Part shown: positions 27,801 through 35,223 of the stretch, one piece after another | Layout: each line of letters starts with the position of its first letter | Position numbering within the stretch: position 1 is the first letter of the stretch | NCBI RefSeq assembly: GCF_003131185.1 | Contig: NZ_QFFU01000013.1 | Location: forward strand, 62,001-126,000 | Source: Pseudomonas ovata | GTDB lineage: Bacteria > Pseudomonadota > Gammaproteobacteria > Pseudomonadales > Pseudomonadaceae | Length of the DNA: 64,000 bases | Reading direction: 5' to 3' | Notes under the pieces: generated by a model | What the model was told of the DNA's origin: nothing | Databases searched by the model: none | The model's input: the letters and a program-made list of their open reading frames with translations, nothing else | Program-made: the position numbers and the translations under genes

Positions 27801-28587
27801 CACCACCGTCGCCGGTGGTGTCAGCGTGGATCGCCCCTTGGGTGAAAACCCCAACCTGCGTTACGGCCTGAACATCTCGCGGCGCCCGGTGACCGACAGC
27901 GTGACCTCGTTCGCAGGCTCCACCGACGACCGCAGCGGCCTGTCCTGGGGCGGCGTGACGGCCAACGGTGGCCGTGGCCAGATCAGCTACGACAACCAGA
28001 CCATTGGCGGCTACGGCTACGGTTCCTGGCACAAGCTGGTGGGTAACAACGTCAAGGCCAACAGCCGTGGCGAAATCGGCGGTGGCGTCTACTGGTACCT
28101 GAACAATACCGAGAACAGCAAGCTGACCGCCGGTGTCAGTGTCATGGCCCTGAGCTACGACAACGACCAGAACTACTTCACCTATGGCCATGGCGGCTAT
28201 TTCAGCCCGCAGAGTTTCTTTGCCATTGGCATCCCGGTGATGTGGTCGCAACGTTCCGAGCGTTTCAGCTACCAGGTCAAGGGTTCGGTCGGCGTTCAGC
28301 ACTTCAAGCAGGATGGCGCAGAGTATTTCCCCGACGACAGCGCCATGCAGGCCGCTTCCGGGCAGAGCTACGACGGGCAGAGCAAGACCGGCATCGGCTA
28401 CAGCCTGAGTGCGGCCGGCGAGTATCGCATCGGCGGCAACATGTTCCTGGGGGGCAACGTGGGACTGGACAACGCCCGCGATTACCGCCAGCTCAGTGGT
28501 GCCCTGTACATGCGCTACATGCTTGAGAACATGACCGGTCCCATGGAGTTGCCGGTCAGTCCTTACAGCTCGCCTTATTCCAACTGA
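24820..28587 (+). CDS. wssE: WssE, outer-membrane cellulose export protein (BcsC type)
   Basis: 1255 residues: signal peptide (about 1-27), long TPR region (to about 840), then a C-terminal BcsC β-barrel with FERPAEGLKADIGSTPMGFQ, SWGGVTANGG and the terminal PMELPVSPY. The role is cellulose export. A perfect GGTGCC hexamer tandem (25624-25647) encodes a short Gly-Ala run between TPR blocks. I chose ATG 24820 with GGGAGA upstream; a TTG 12 nt earlier overlaps that ribosome site. Confidence 0.95.
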   Translation: MPASRHTLVIGLLTAIAANNVANAETSAVQAQLIEQGQYWQARSNASRAAEVWQKVLQQDPNQVDALYGMGLIGVNKNQPQQAQSYLARLRALSPMPAQAIQLEQDIALTQPENKALLEEARRLADAGERDKATAAFRKLFNGRVPQGSIGREYYTNLGFSNVDWPEARQGFERLIKQRPNDSVLALFFAKHLARREDSREEGIRALARLTTHPDIAGDADQSWRLALVWSGPPTAAQVPLFEAFLKTHPDDQEVRDLMNKGRQQAGTGAGAGAGASGWQQDPQVARGLKALEKGDLATAEAAFNERLKTKADDADALGGLGVVRQQQNRPAEAEQLLTRAVRQTGGGRWKSALENVQTWTQLQQARDLQAKGQGGKALETAAQAVRQNPANVDVRLAQADIQAQAGQFEAAHASYRQVLAADRGNARATRGLINVLAQSGQVNEALRLIDTLSAAEQAKLDDSGSFKALRAIQVARLAEQRGDTPAAQAALREAVSNDPDNVWTRFDLARLYLKTNEASKARALIDDLLKSQPNNIDALYTSALLSVEMGQWKDAQAAFARIPVDQRTPEMKALAEEVTMTVQVNLAVSIAKRGQRQEALALLDRLLPMASATPERQLTLASAYIDAGEVERGRAMARTAIAQIRTPSTDRTLQYAGVLLTAGDDAQVNLILRNLQSQSMNAQTRKRYDDLLYQYRIRQADLLREGGDLTGAYDTLAPALAQRPDDIQGVSAHARLYTAKGDSAKAFQLYKPLLQRQPNDPQVLLGAADAAVKANDRTFADQALAQFLRLGRYDALTLTEAARIYESIGKSGAAEELLRKAVSIEQGEKQRALAMQVTQSAGPSAASASRSVAANDAIPAPAQATLNGDADSSALTGAQSALNRILEKRSGYVSQGLSVTSNNSEAGLGKLTMVEAPLEVNIPLGDNRVVVRATPVTLNSGSVSADAGSRFGDGSAGAAGSNRETGVGLSVGFERPAEGLKADIGSTPMGFQYTTVAGGVSVDRPLGENPNLRYGLNISRRPVTDSVTSFAGSTDDRSGLSWGGVTANGGRGQISYDNQTIGGYGYGSWHKLVGNNVKANSRGEIGGGVYWYLNNTENSKLTAGVSVMALSYDNDQNYFTYGHGGYFSPQSFFAIGIPVMWSQRSERFSYQVKGSVGVQHFKQDGAEYFPDDSAMQAASGQSYDGQSKTGIGYSLSAAGEYRIGGNMFLGGNVGLDNARDYRQLSGALYMRYMLENMTGPMELPVSPYSSPYSN
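25624..25647 (+). repeat. In-frame GGTGCC microsatellite within wssE
   Basis: Three perfect GGTGCC units followed by GGTGCT, encoding alternating Gly and Ala. Six-base units keep the frame, so copy-number change would alter linker length only. Confidence 0.85.
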
Positions 28588-28602
28588 TTGTGAGAGAACC
28601 CG

Positions 28603-29268
28603 ATGCCTTCCGTACTTGCCGGTATGACGCTCCTGGTGCTGGGGGAAAGCCATATGAGCCTGGCCGACCACCTGATGGAGCCGTTGCATGACAACCTGAC
28701 CCGTCAGGGCGCCATCGTGCATTCGATCGGCGCCTGCGGTGCCAGTGCCGGCGACTGGCTGCTGACCAAGAAGGTCGATTGTGGTGCCGAGCAGAAAGGC
28801 GACGGCAAGATCGTCATCAAGGGCCGTGACGCCACTACCACGCCCATTGGCGACCTGATCGCCGCCGACAAGCCGGATCTGGTGGTGATTGTCATCGGCG
28901 ACACCATGGCGTCCTATGACAAGCCCTCGTTTCCCAAGACCTGGGCCTGGCAGAGCGTCACCGGCCTGACCAAGGCCATTGCGGCCACCGGCACCCGGTG
29001 CGCCTGGGTAGGACCGGCCTGGGGCAAGGTGGGCGGCATGTACCAGAAGAACGATGCACGCACGGAAATGATGTCCAAGTTCCTGGCGTCCAACGTGGCC
29101 CCTTGTACTTACATCGACTCGCTGAGCTTCTCCAAACCGGGCCAGTGGATCACCACTGACGGCCAGCACTTCACCGTGGCCGGCTACAAGGCCTGGGGCA
29201 CCGCCATTGGCAATGCACTGGGACAGTTGCCGGCCTCCAGCGTCAGCGCCGGCGGAGCCAAGAAGTGA
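28603..29268 (+). CDS. wssF: WssF, SGNH-type cellulose acetylation protein
   Basis: A 221-residue SGNH-hydrolase-like protein encoded in SBW25-type wss operons, where wssF-I are needed to acetylate cellulose. Block I reads LVLGESHMS (Ser16), with Glu where most SGNH proteins have Asp; the C-terminal DGQHF supplies the Asp-x-x-His pair. No clear signal peptide is present when started at 28603, which is puzzling because its partners act in the periplasm. A second ATG at 28624 is possible. It overlaps wssG by GTGA. Confidence 0.85.
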   Translation: MPSVLAGMTLLVLGESHMSLADHLMEPLHDNLTRQGAIVHSIGACGASAGDWLLTKKVDCGAEQKGDGKIVIKGRDATTTPIGDLIAADKPDLVVIVIGDTMASYDKPSFPKTWAWQSVTGLTKAIAATGTRCAWVGPAWGKVGGMYQKNDARTEMMSKFLASNVAPCTYIDSLSFSKPGQWITTDGQHFTVAGYKAWGTAIGNALGQLPASSVSAGGAKK

Positions 29269-29939
29269 CCTGCGTGCGCTGGATGGCGAGCGTAGGTGCT
29301 GGCCTGCTGGTGAGTCTTGGCGCGCATGCCGCCGAGATTGCCCTGTACCCCACAGGTCCCGCTGAAGACTCGGCGTTCATCCGTTTCGTCAACGCCGCGT
29401 CGGTACCGCTGGAGGTGATCGCCCAGTCGGGCCAGGCCCCGCTGCGCCTGGAAACCGCTGCGCCGGTGTCGGCGTTTTTTCCGGTGCAGGCCAAGGGTGC
29501 GGTGAAAGGCACGCTGGTCAGTGGTGCACAGACGCTGGAAATGACCCAGACCGTCGCTCCTGGCGAGTTCGCCACGGTGGTGGCCGTGCCACGGGCCGAT
29601 GGCGGGGTCGCTCAGGTCGCGGTGCGTGAAGCGCCCGATGACTTCAATGCTCTGAAAGCCTCGTTGGCGTTCTTCAGCCTTGATGCCGGTTGCGTGGAGG
29701 CCAGCCTGCGTCCGGCCGGGCGCACGGCCGATCTGTTCAAGGCCGTGGCCGATGGCACCCTGCAACGACGCGCGATCAATCCGGTCAGGCTGGCGGTGCA
29801 ACTGGTGTGTGCCAATGCCACGGTAGGTGAGCCCCTGGATCTGGGCGAACTCAAGGCCGGCGAACGCTACAGCGTACTGCTGTTGCCGTCCGCCAGCGGC
29901 CCACGGCTGTTGTCGACTATGGATGCGTTGTCCCACTGA
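29265..29939 (+). CDS. wssG: WssG, AlgF-like periplasmic acetylation protein
   Basis: A 224-residue protein with a Sec signal ending near GAHAAE (residue 24). It belongs with AlgF/WssG proteins, small periplasmic β-rich factors that assist polysaccharide O-acetylation next to AlgI and AlgJ. It starts with GTG in a GTGA overlap with wssF. A distant paralogue occurs at 45440-46093 (both share the sequence RxINPV followed by a conserved Cys). No catalytic motif is visible, consistent with an accessory role. Confidence 0.88.
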   Translation: MTCVRWMASVGAGLLVSLGAHAAEIALYPTGPAEDSAFIRFVNAASVPLEVIAQSGQAPLRLETAAPVSAFFPVQAKGAVKGTLVSGAQTLEMTQTVAPGEFATVVAVPRADGGVAQVAVREAPDDFNALKASLAFFSLDAGCVEASLRPAGRTADLFKAVADGTLQRRAINPVRLAVQLVCANATVGEPLDLGELKAGERYSVLLLPSASGPRLLSTMDALSH

Positions 29940-29960
29940 TCAGATCGGGCAGTTGTCGTC

Positions 29961-31376
29961 ATGGTCTTTGCCTCCCTTGAGTTTCTCCTGCTGTTTTTGC
30001 CGGCGTTCATGCTGGTCTACTCGTTGGGACGGCCGTCGTGGCGCAACACGATCTTGCTGGTCGGCAGCTGGCTGTTCTATGGCTGGCTGAGCCCGTTGTT
30101 CCTGGCCTTGCACATGGTGTTGACCGTGGTGGCCTGGGGCGGCGGTCTGGTCGTCGACCGCACGCGTGAAGGCACCACCGCGCGCCTGCGCTGGCTGGTG
30201 GGGCTGATCGTGCTCAATGTCGCGGTCCTGTGCTGGTACAAGTACGCCAACATCCTGGCCCTGACGGCCAATGAGCTGATGACCGCCTATGGCGCCATGC
30301 CCTTCGCCTGGCAGCGGGTGGCGTTGCCGGCGGGGTTGTCATTCATCGTGCTGCAGGCCATTTCGTACCTGGTGGACGTGCACCGGCATACCGTGCCGGT
30401 GGAGCGCAGCTTTATCAATTACGCCACCTACATCTCGATGTTCGGGCATTCGATTGCCGGCCCGATCATTCGCTACGACTGGGTGCGGCGCGAGCTGAAC
30501 CAGCGCTATTTCAACGGGCAGAACTTCGCCCTCGGCGCACGGCGCTTCATGATCGGCATGAGCATGAAAGTGCTGGTGGCCGACACCTTGTCGCCGCTGG
30601 TGGACGTGGCCTTTCATTTGCCACAGCCGACGCTTGTCGATGCCTGGATCGGCTGCCTGGCGTATTCGCTGCAGCTGTTCTTCGACTTTGCCGGCTACAG
30701 CGCCATGGCCATCGGCCTGGGCCTGATGCTGGGTTTTCACTTTCCGGAAAACTTCGACCGGCCCTACCTGGCGCGCAGCATCCAGGACTTCTGGCGTCGC
30801 TGGCACCTGTCGTTGTCGAGCTGGCTGCGCGATTACCTGTACATCGGCCTGGGCGGCAACCGTCATGGCACCTGGAACACCTACCGCAACCTGTTCCTGA
30901 CCATGGCCATCGCCGGCCTGTGGCACGGTGGCGACAGCTGGAATTACCTGCTGTGGGGCGCGGCGCACGGTATTGCGCTGTGCGTCGACCGCGCCTGGTC
31001 GCATTCCAGCCTGCCGGCGGTGCCCAGGCCGTTGGCACATGGCTTGACGCTGTTGTTCGTGTGCCTGGCCTGGACGCTGTTTCGCTCGCCCGACTTCCAT
31101 ACCGCCATGACGATGTACGCCGGTCAGTTCGGCCTGCATGGCGTGGCCCTGGGCGATGCGCTGGCGGTGACGCTGCGCCCGGCCCATGGCATGGCCGCGC
31201 TGCTGGGCGTGTTGTGTGTACTGGCGCCGTTGCTGCAGCCTCGGGTCGAACAGCGCTGGTCGCACAATGGGCTGTTCGTGGCGGGCGCGGCAATATGGCC
31301 GGTGGCGGGCTTCTTGTTGTCATTCGCGCTGATCGCCAGCCGTGAGACGGTGCCGTTCTTGTACTTCCAGTTCTGA
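29961..31376 (+). CDS. wssH: WssH, MBOAT O-acyltransferase (AlgI type)
   Basis: Polytopic MBOAT protein of 471 residues that should move acetyl groups from the cytosol to the periplasm for cellulose acetylation. The AlgI/MBOAT blocks are present: SFIVLQAISYLVDVHR, FGHSIAGPI, RPYLARSIQDFWRRWHLSLS, RDYLYIGLGGNRHG, and the conserved active-site region GLWHGGDSWNYLLWGAAHG. Length is typical. It is the only MBOAT inside either cellulose operon and one of two in the window (the other is at 33832). Confidence 0.95.
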   Translation: MVFASLEFLLLFLPAFMLVYSLGRPSWRNTILLVGSWLFYGWLSPLFLALHMVLTVVAWGGGLVVDRTREGTTARLRWLVGLIVLNVAVLCWYKYANILALTANELMTAYGAMPFAWQRVALPAGLSFIVLQAISYLVDVHRHTVPVERSFINYATYISMFGHSIAGPIIRYDWVRRELNQRYFNGQNFALGARRFMIGMSMKVLVADTLSPLVDVAFHLPQPTLVDAWIGCLAYSLQLFFDFAGYSAMAIGLGLMLGFHFPENFDRPYLARSIQDFWRRWHLSLSSWLRDYLYIGLGGNRHGTWNTYRNLFLTMAIAGLWHGGDSWNYLLWGAAHGIALCVDRAWSHSSLPAVPRPLAHGLTLLFVCLAWTLFRSPDFHTAMTMYAGQFGLHGVALGDALAVTLRPAHGMAALLGVLCVLAPLLQPRVEQRWSHNGLFVAGAAIWPVAGFLLSFALIASRETVPFLYFQF

Positions 31377-31386
31377 GGGGCCGGCC

Positions 31387-32529
31387 ATGACCCGATCGTC
31401 CAACACACCGCCACCGCCCAGCGAGCTGGCACAGCGCATCAGTCCGGTGGCCGGTGTGACCCTGGCCGTGTTCATGGGCATCGGCCTGCTGGCCTGCGGG
31501 TGGTTGATGGCCAGCGGCAAGGTCCAGTGGCTGCCGGCCAGGGTCGACCGCGACACGCTGCTGCACGGTGAGGTGACCCATGCGCTGGCCAGGCAGTTGT
31601 CCGGTACGTTCCTGGCGCAGCAGGCGGCCAATCTGGAGCGCGGCGCCAGTTGGCTGCTGCTCGAGGATACCGGGCCGCGCGTGCGCCAGGGCTGTCCTGG
31701 CTGGCTGTTCCTGACGGACGAACAGCGCATCAACCGCCATGCCCAGGCCAACGAGCGGACCAAGGCCCAGGCGGTCATCGACCTCAAGCAGCGGCTGGAC
31801 AAGCAGGGCATTGATCTGTGGGTCGTGGTGGTGCCGGACAAGAGCCGCATCGCCGCCAATCAACTGTGCGGGCTGTATCGCCCCGGGCAATTGCACAACC
31901 GGGTGACGCGCTGGAGCGGCATGCTGCAGGCCGCCAATGTCCACACCCTGGACCTGACTGCCGTTTTGCAACCCTTGGGCGATGCGGCCTTCTTGCGCAC
32001 CGACACGCACTGGAGCGAAACCGGCGCCAGTGCCGCCGCCAATGCCGTGGCCCGGCGCCTGAAGGACGTCGGTTTCAAGGCCACCCCAAGTCGAACCTTC
32101 GACACCCGTGTGGCCCCGCTGGCGCCTCGCCCTGGTGATCTGGTGCGCCTGGCCGGGCTCGACTGGCTGCCGCTGTCGTTGCAACCGGCGCCGCAAAGCG
32201 TGGCCCGGACCACCATCAGCGAGAAGGTCGAAGCGGCCTCGGTGGGCGGTGAAAGCCTGGATGACCTGTTTGGCGATGCCGACCTGCCCAATGTCGCACT
32301 GATCGGCACCTCGTTCTCGCGCAATTCGGCGTTCGTGGACTTTCTGCAACGGGCGCTGGGCGCGCCGCTCGGTAACTTCGCCAAGGACGGTGGCGAGTTT
32401 TCCGGCGCCGCCAATGCCTACTTCGCCAGCCCGGCCTTCACCCAGACCCCGCCCAGGGTGCTGATCTGGGAGATTCCGGAGCGTGATTTGCAGACGGGGT
32501 ATGTGCCGGTGGAAATCGGGCGGCAGTGA
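31387..32529 (+). CDS. wssI: WssI, AlgJ/AlgX-like SGNH acetyltransferase
   Basis: A 380-residue membrane-anchored periplasmic protein: cytosolic N-terminus, one transmembrane helix (about 18-40), then an AlgJ/AlgX-type SGNH domain. The Asp-His motif is in LRTDTHWSETGA (about 198-209) and the nucleophile Ser in LIGTSFSRNS (about 305). By analogy with AlgJ it takes acetyl from WssH and helps pass it to the polymer. ATG 31387 is preferred; the longer frame from 31342 reads through the wssH end. It is the last gene of the operon; the wssJ gene found last in SBW25 is not seen here. Confidence 0.9.
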   Translation: MTRSSNTPPPPSELAQRISPVAGVTLAVFMGIGLLACGWLMASGKVQWLPARVDRDTLLHGEVTHALARQLSGTFLAQQAANLERGASWLLLEDTGPRVRQGCPGWLFLTDEQRINRHAQANERTKAQAVIDLKQRLDKQGIDLWVVVVPDKSRIAANQLCGLYRPGQLHNRVTRWSGMLQAANVHTLDLTAVLQPLGDAAFLRTDTHWSETGASAAANAVARRLKDVGFKATPSRTFDTRVAPLAPRPGDLVRLAGLDWLPLSLQPAPQSVARTTISEKVEAASVGGESLDDLFGDADLPNVALIGTSFSRNSAFVDFLQRALGAPLGNFAKDGGEFSGAANAYFASPAFTQTPPRVLIWEIPERDLQTGYVPVEIGRQ

Positions 32530-32571
32530 GCGGTATATCCACCCTTGTAGCTCGCCCCGTATCACTGACAC

Positions 32572-32609
32572 CGCGCCAAGGCGGAGCGCTGTCGCGCAGC
32601 AAACACTGG
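32572..32609 (+). repeat. Dyad repeat (GCGCCAAGGCG...AGCGCTGTCG), copy 1
   Basis: Contains CGCCAAGGCGGAGCGCTG followed by TCGCGCAGCAAACACTGG. Related copies lie at 43375-43410 (inverted) and 61464-61501. It sits between wssI and REP cluster 6. Confidence 0.75.
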
Positions 32610-32611
32610 GC

Positions 32612-32716
32612 TATGGGAGGCAGCTCTGCTGGCGATAGCTATGTAACAGGCGCAGCAGGTGTGTTGGCCTTGCTGGCCTCATCGCCGGCAGATCGGGACG
32701 CCGGCCGGCTCTCCCA
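32612..32716. repeat. REP cluster 6
   Basis: Core TATGGGAGGCAGCTCTGCTG, then GTGTTGGCCTTGCTGGCC and TCATCGCCGGCAGATCGGG, ending in an inverted core. It lies downstream of wssI and may stabilise or end the wss transcript. The rest of the 32530-32773 gap carries the dyad repeat and the CTAG palindrome. Confidence 0.8.
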
Positions 32717-32760
32717 AAGATTCGATGTGATCCCGGATTTACATAGCTATGACGTTCATA

Positions 32761-32783
32761 TATAGCTATCTAGCTAGCTATAT
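32761..32783. repeat. CTAG-rich palindromic repeat, copy B
   Basis: TATAGCTATCTAGCTAGC followed by TATAT. Shares 18 identical bases with copy C (37666-37683). The stop codon and last codons of the RES toxin gene (minus strand) lie inside this repeat. Confidence 0.75.
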
Positions 32784-33214
32784 ATAGTGATAGCGCCCTT
32801 AACCATCCCTGCAAAGCCTGGATACCGGGGGTTGAGCAGGTAATTGAACTCATGCGCCACCTGCACGCTGGGCACGGCCAGGGCCAGGCTCTGGTTGGAT
32901 GCCAGCCACTGATCACCCAGCCAGGCGGTGGTGGCCGGGGCCGGTTCGCAGCGCCAGTCGGCAGGCAGGTCGGCGCAGGGCAGGTGCAGGACTTGCTCTT
33001 CATCCAGGGCCAGTTCGAGCATGGCGAAATGGCGCATGACCGCGCCGTCGTTCAGGTGCATCAACGTTTCGAGACGGGCCAGGGCCTGGCTGCCGGCGCC
33101 GTACACGCAAGCCTGGCCCTTGCTGTTCCAGCGGCCGCCATGACGACTGGCCACTTCGCCGTCGAAGGCCTGGGCCAGCCAGCGGCGCTTGATCAGTCGA
33201 TAGATGCGGATCAC
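32774..33214 (-). CDS. RES-domain toxin (NAD+-degrading type)
   Basis: A 146-residue RES protein, the toxin of Xre-RES type II modules, which deplete cellular NAD+. The hallmark GGRWNSKGQACVYGAGSQALARLETL (split here as GGRWNSKG and YGAGSQALARLETL, residues about 26-52) and a late HEFNYLLNP are present, so the fold looks complete. It starts with GTG in a GTGA overlap with the antitoxin gene. The last codons (AITIYS and stop) are written by a CTAG-rich repeat shared with two other loci, so the native C-terminus may have been replaced. Confidence 0.9.
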   Translation of the reverse strand: MIRIYRLIKRRWLAQAFDGEVASRHGGRWNSKGQACVYGAGSQALARLETLMHLNDGAVMRHFAMLELALDEEQVLHLPCADLPADWRCEPAPATTAWLGDQWLASNQSLALAVPSVQVAHEFNYLLNPRYPGFAGMVKGAITIYS

Positions 33215-33651
33215 GCCATCACTCCATGCTCCAGGCGTGCGATCAGGTCGAGCACGCTGTGCGATTCAGCCGAGGTGATGAGCATGTCCAGCGGTCGGCG
33301 CTGGTCCAGGCCGGCGACCGGGTGGATCAGCCAGCGTTGCACGGCCTCGGTATGGCCTTCGAACAATTCCAGCGCGGCGGCGTAGATCGAGGCCAGGCGA
33401 AACAGGCGGTCGCCTTCCTCGACATTGAAACGGCCGGCTTTCAGGCGTCGTTGCAGGGTGGCCGGGGCGATGCCCAGGTGTTCGGCCAGGGTCGAGCGAT
33501 TGATGTCGAGGGCGTTGGCCATATGATCGAACACCGCATAAGGCAATCCTTCGCGCAGGGCGTCATGCAGTTGCACGCCACGCGGCGCCAGACCCAGCCA
33601 GTGCCAGAAATCTTCGGCCGAACCTGTTGTCCGAGGGAAGTCGAAAGACAT
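33211..33651 (-). CDS. Xre-type antitoxin with MbcA/ParS/Xre (DUF2384) domain
   Basis: A 146-residue antitoxin: N-terminal helix-turn-helix region (NRSTLAEHLGIAPATLQRRL) and C-terminal toxin-binding DUF2384 domain (GDRLFRLASIYAAALELFEGH, RPLDML). It should neutralise the RES toxin and repress its own promoter. Three nested starts exist: TTG 33672, ATG 33663 and ATG 33651; I chose 33651 because GGA lies about 7 nt upstream. Antitoxin first and toxin second, overlapping by 4 nt, is the usual order. Confidence 0.88.
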   Translation of the reverse strand: MSFDFPRTTGSAEDFWHWLGLAPRGVQLHDALREGLPYAVFDHMANALDINRSTLAEHLGIAPATLQRRLKAGRFNVEEGDRLFRLASIYAAALELFEGHTEAVQRWLIHPVAGLDQRRPLDMLITSAESHSVLDLIARLEHGVMA

Positions 33652-33750
33652 GGGAAATTCCATTTGACCCAATAGTTGACTGCGCTGTGTAGCACACTTG
33701 CATACAGGTCGGATCGTTTGATGGTTGTATTCTATCCATTCGAATACATC

Positions 33751-33780
33751 CTGTTACATGTGTTAAGGCTCTGACATAAT
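33751..33780 (+). promoter_or_regulatory. Predicted promoter of the patA-like operon
   Basis: CATAAT at 33775-33780 as -10, with TGTTAC/TTACAT about 15-17 bp upstream as -35. The leader to the ATG at 33832 is about 45 nt. Lies in the divergent gap between the Xre-RES module and the MBOAT gene. Prediction only. Confidence 0.4.
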
Positions 33781-33831
33781 CGCGCCGCAACGCCCCAGCC
33801 CGCTTGATTTTTGAAGTAACGGACTACGTTG

Positions 33832-35223
33832 ATGAGCTATTTTTCGATCGAATTCGGTCTGTTTTTCCTGCCTTTTTTTATTCTTTACTGGTGTCTTTGT
33901 GCCAGTACGCGCTTACAGAATGCGCTGTTGCTGGCCGCCAGCTATGGCATCCTGGCAACCTTCAGCCTGAACTTTCTCTATGTGCTGTTGGGCTACACCT
34001 TGGTGGTGTGCGGCCTGGGGCATTTGAGCGCGCGCTGGCCGGGCCGCTGGTTTGTCCGCGGCCTGATCCTGGCGGTGGTGCTGGGCTGTTTCTATGCCTT
34101 CAAGTACCAGGACCTGATGGCCAGTGCCGTGCAGGCCGCCGGCTTGCCGCTGCAGTGGCCGGTGCTGCAATTGCTGCTGCCGGTGGGGCTGTCGTTCTAC
34201 GTGTTCCACTCGGTCAGCTACCTGGTGTCGATCAATCGTGGCGAGCTCAAGCCGGTGGCTTTGCCGGACCTGGCCTTGTACCTGGCGTTTTTCCCCAGCC
34301 TGATTGCCGGGCCGGTCAACCGCGCCTTGCATTTCATGCCACAGATTCGCCCGACCGAGGTGCGCCAGGTGCTGGACCCTTACCGCGCGCTGGGACTGAT
34401 CGGCCTGGCGGCGGTCAAGTTGTTCCTGCTCAGTTCGTGGTTGGCCAATGAGTGGGTCGACCCGGTGTTCGATACACCGTCCGCCAGTTCGGCCGAGCAG
34501 ATCCTGCTGGCGGTCTATGGCTACTCGCTGCAGATCTACTTCAACTTCAGCGGCTACACCAACCTGGTGACCGGTATCGCGCTGCTGCTGGGCTTTCGTC
34601 TGCCGGAGAACTTCAACTACCCGTACCTGGCGCATAACCTCAAGGAGTTCTGGGCGCGCTGGCACATCAGCCTGTCGCGCTTCATCCGTGACTACATCTA
34701 CATTCCCCTGGGCGGCAACCGCCACGGGCTGTGGCTGGGCATGCTGTACATGATGATCGCCATGCTGATTTCCGGCCTGTGGCATGGAGCAAGTGTCAAT
34801 TTCATCGTCTGGGGCGCGCTGCACGGCGTGGGGCTGGCGATCTACAAGCTGTGGGCAACCTGGGGCCCGGGCGAGTCGAACCACCCGGTGGCGCGGCTGC
34901 TGGCCCGCCTGTTGACCTTTCACTACGTGGCGCTGGCGTGGATTTTCTTTCGCAGCGCGACGCTGGACGACGCCATTGAATTGCTCAAGGGCCTGGGCGG
35001 CCTGTCCCTGCAAGGGCTGGACAGCGAAGCAGGCATCAGCGTGCTGGCGTGTGGCGTGATGCTGCTGTTGTACCCGGCGTGGGTCAGTTTCATGCGTGAG
35101 TTGTTCGCGGCCAGCCAGCGAATTCCGGCGGTGCTGTATCCGGTGGTGCTGGGGCTGTTCATTTCTGTGGTCATCTTTGCCTCGCCTGCCGGCGTACCGG
35201 GTTTTATCTATGCCAGTTTCTGA
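33832..35223 (+). CDS. patA: MBOAT O-acetyltransferase, PatA-like
   Basis: A 463-residue polytopic MBOAT protein. Blocks PVGLSFYVFHSVSYLVSINR, FFPSLIAGPVNR, LAHNLKEFWARWHISLSRF, RDYIYIPLGGNRHG and GLWHGASVNFIVWGALHG are all present. In Gram-negative peptidoglycan O-acetylation, PatA moves acetyl across the inner membrane to PatB; the two downstream SGNH genes fit PatB and Ape1, which is why I favour this over an exopolysaccharide role. ATG 33832 follows GGA 8 nt upstream; TTG 33829 is immediately before it. It overlaps the next gene by 14 nt. Alternative: an acetyl donor for another envelope glycan, including the nfr polymer. Confidence 0.75.
   Translation: MSYFSIEFGLFFLPFFILYWCLCASTRLQNALLLAASYGILATFSLNFLYVLLGYTLVVCGLGHLSARWPGRWFVRGLILAVVLGCFYAFKYQDLMASAVQAAGLPLQWPVLQLLLPVGLSFYVFHSVSYLVSINRGELKPVALPDLALYLAFFPSLIAGPVNRALHFMPQIRPTEVRQVLDPYRALGLIGLAAVKLFLLSSWLANEWVDPVFDTPSASSAEQILLAVYGYSLQIYFNFSGYTNLVTGIALLLGFRLPENFNYPYLAHNLKEFWARWHISLSRFIRDYIYIPLGGNRHGLWLGMLYMMIAMLISGLWHGASVNFIVWGALHGVGLAIYKLWATWGPGESNHPVARLLARLLTFHYVALAWIFFRSATLDDAIELLKGLGGLSLQGLDSEAGISVLACGVMLLLYPAWVSFMRELFAASQRIPAVLYPVVLGLFISVVIFASPAGVPGFIYASF

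Noticed and set aside
25648..29169. A 1173-codon minus-strand frame opposite wssE and wssF
   Set aside because: Very long but compositional; wssE and wssF have full domain support on the plus strand and this frame shows no motif.
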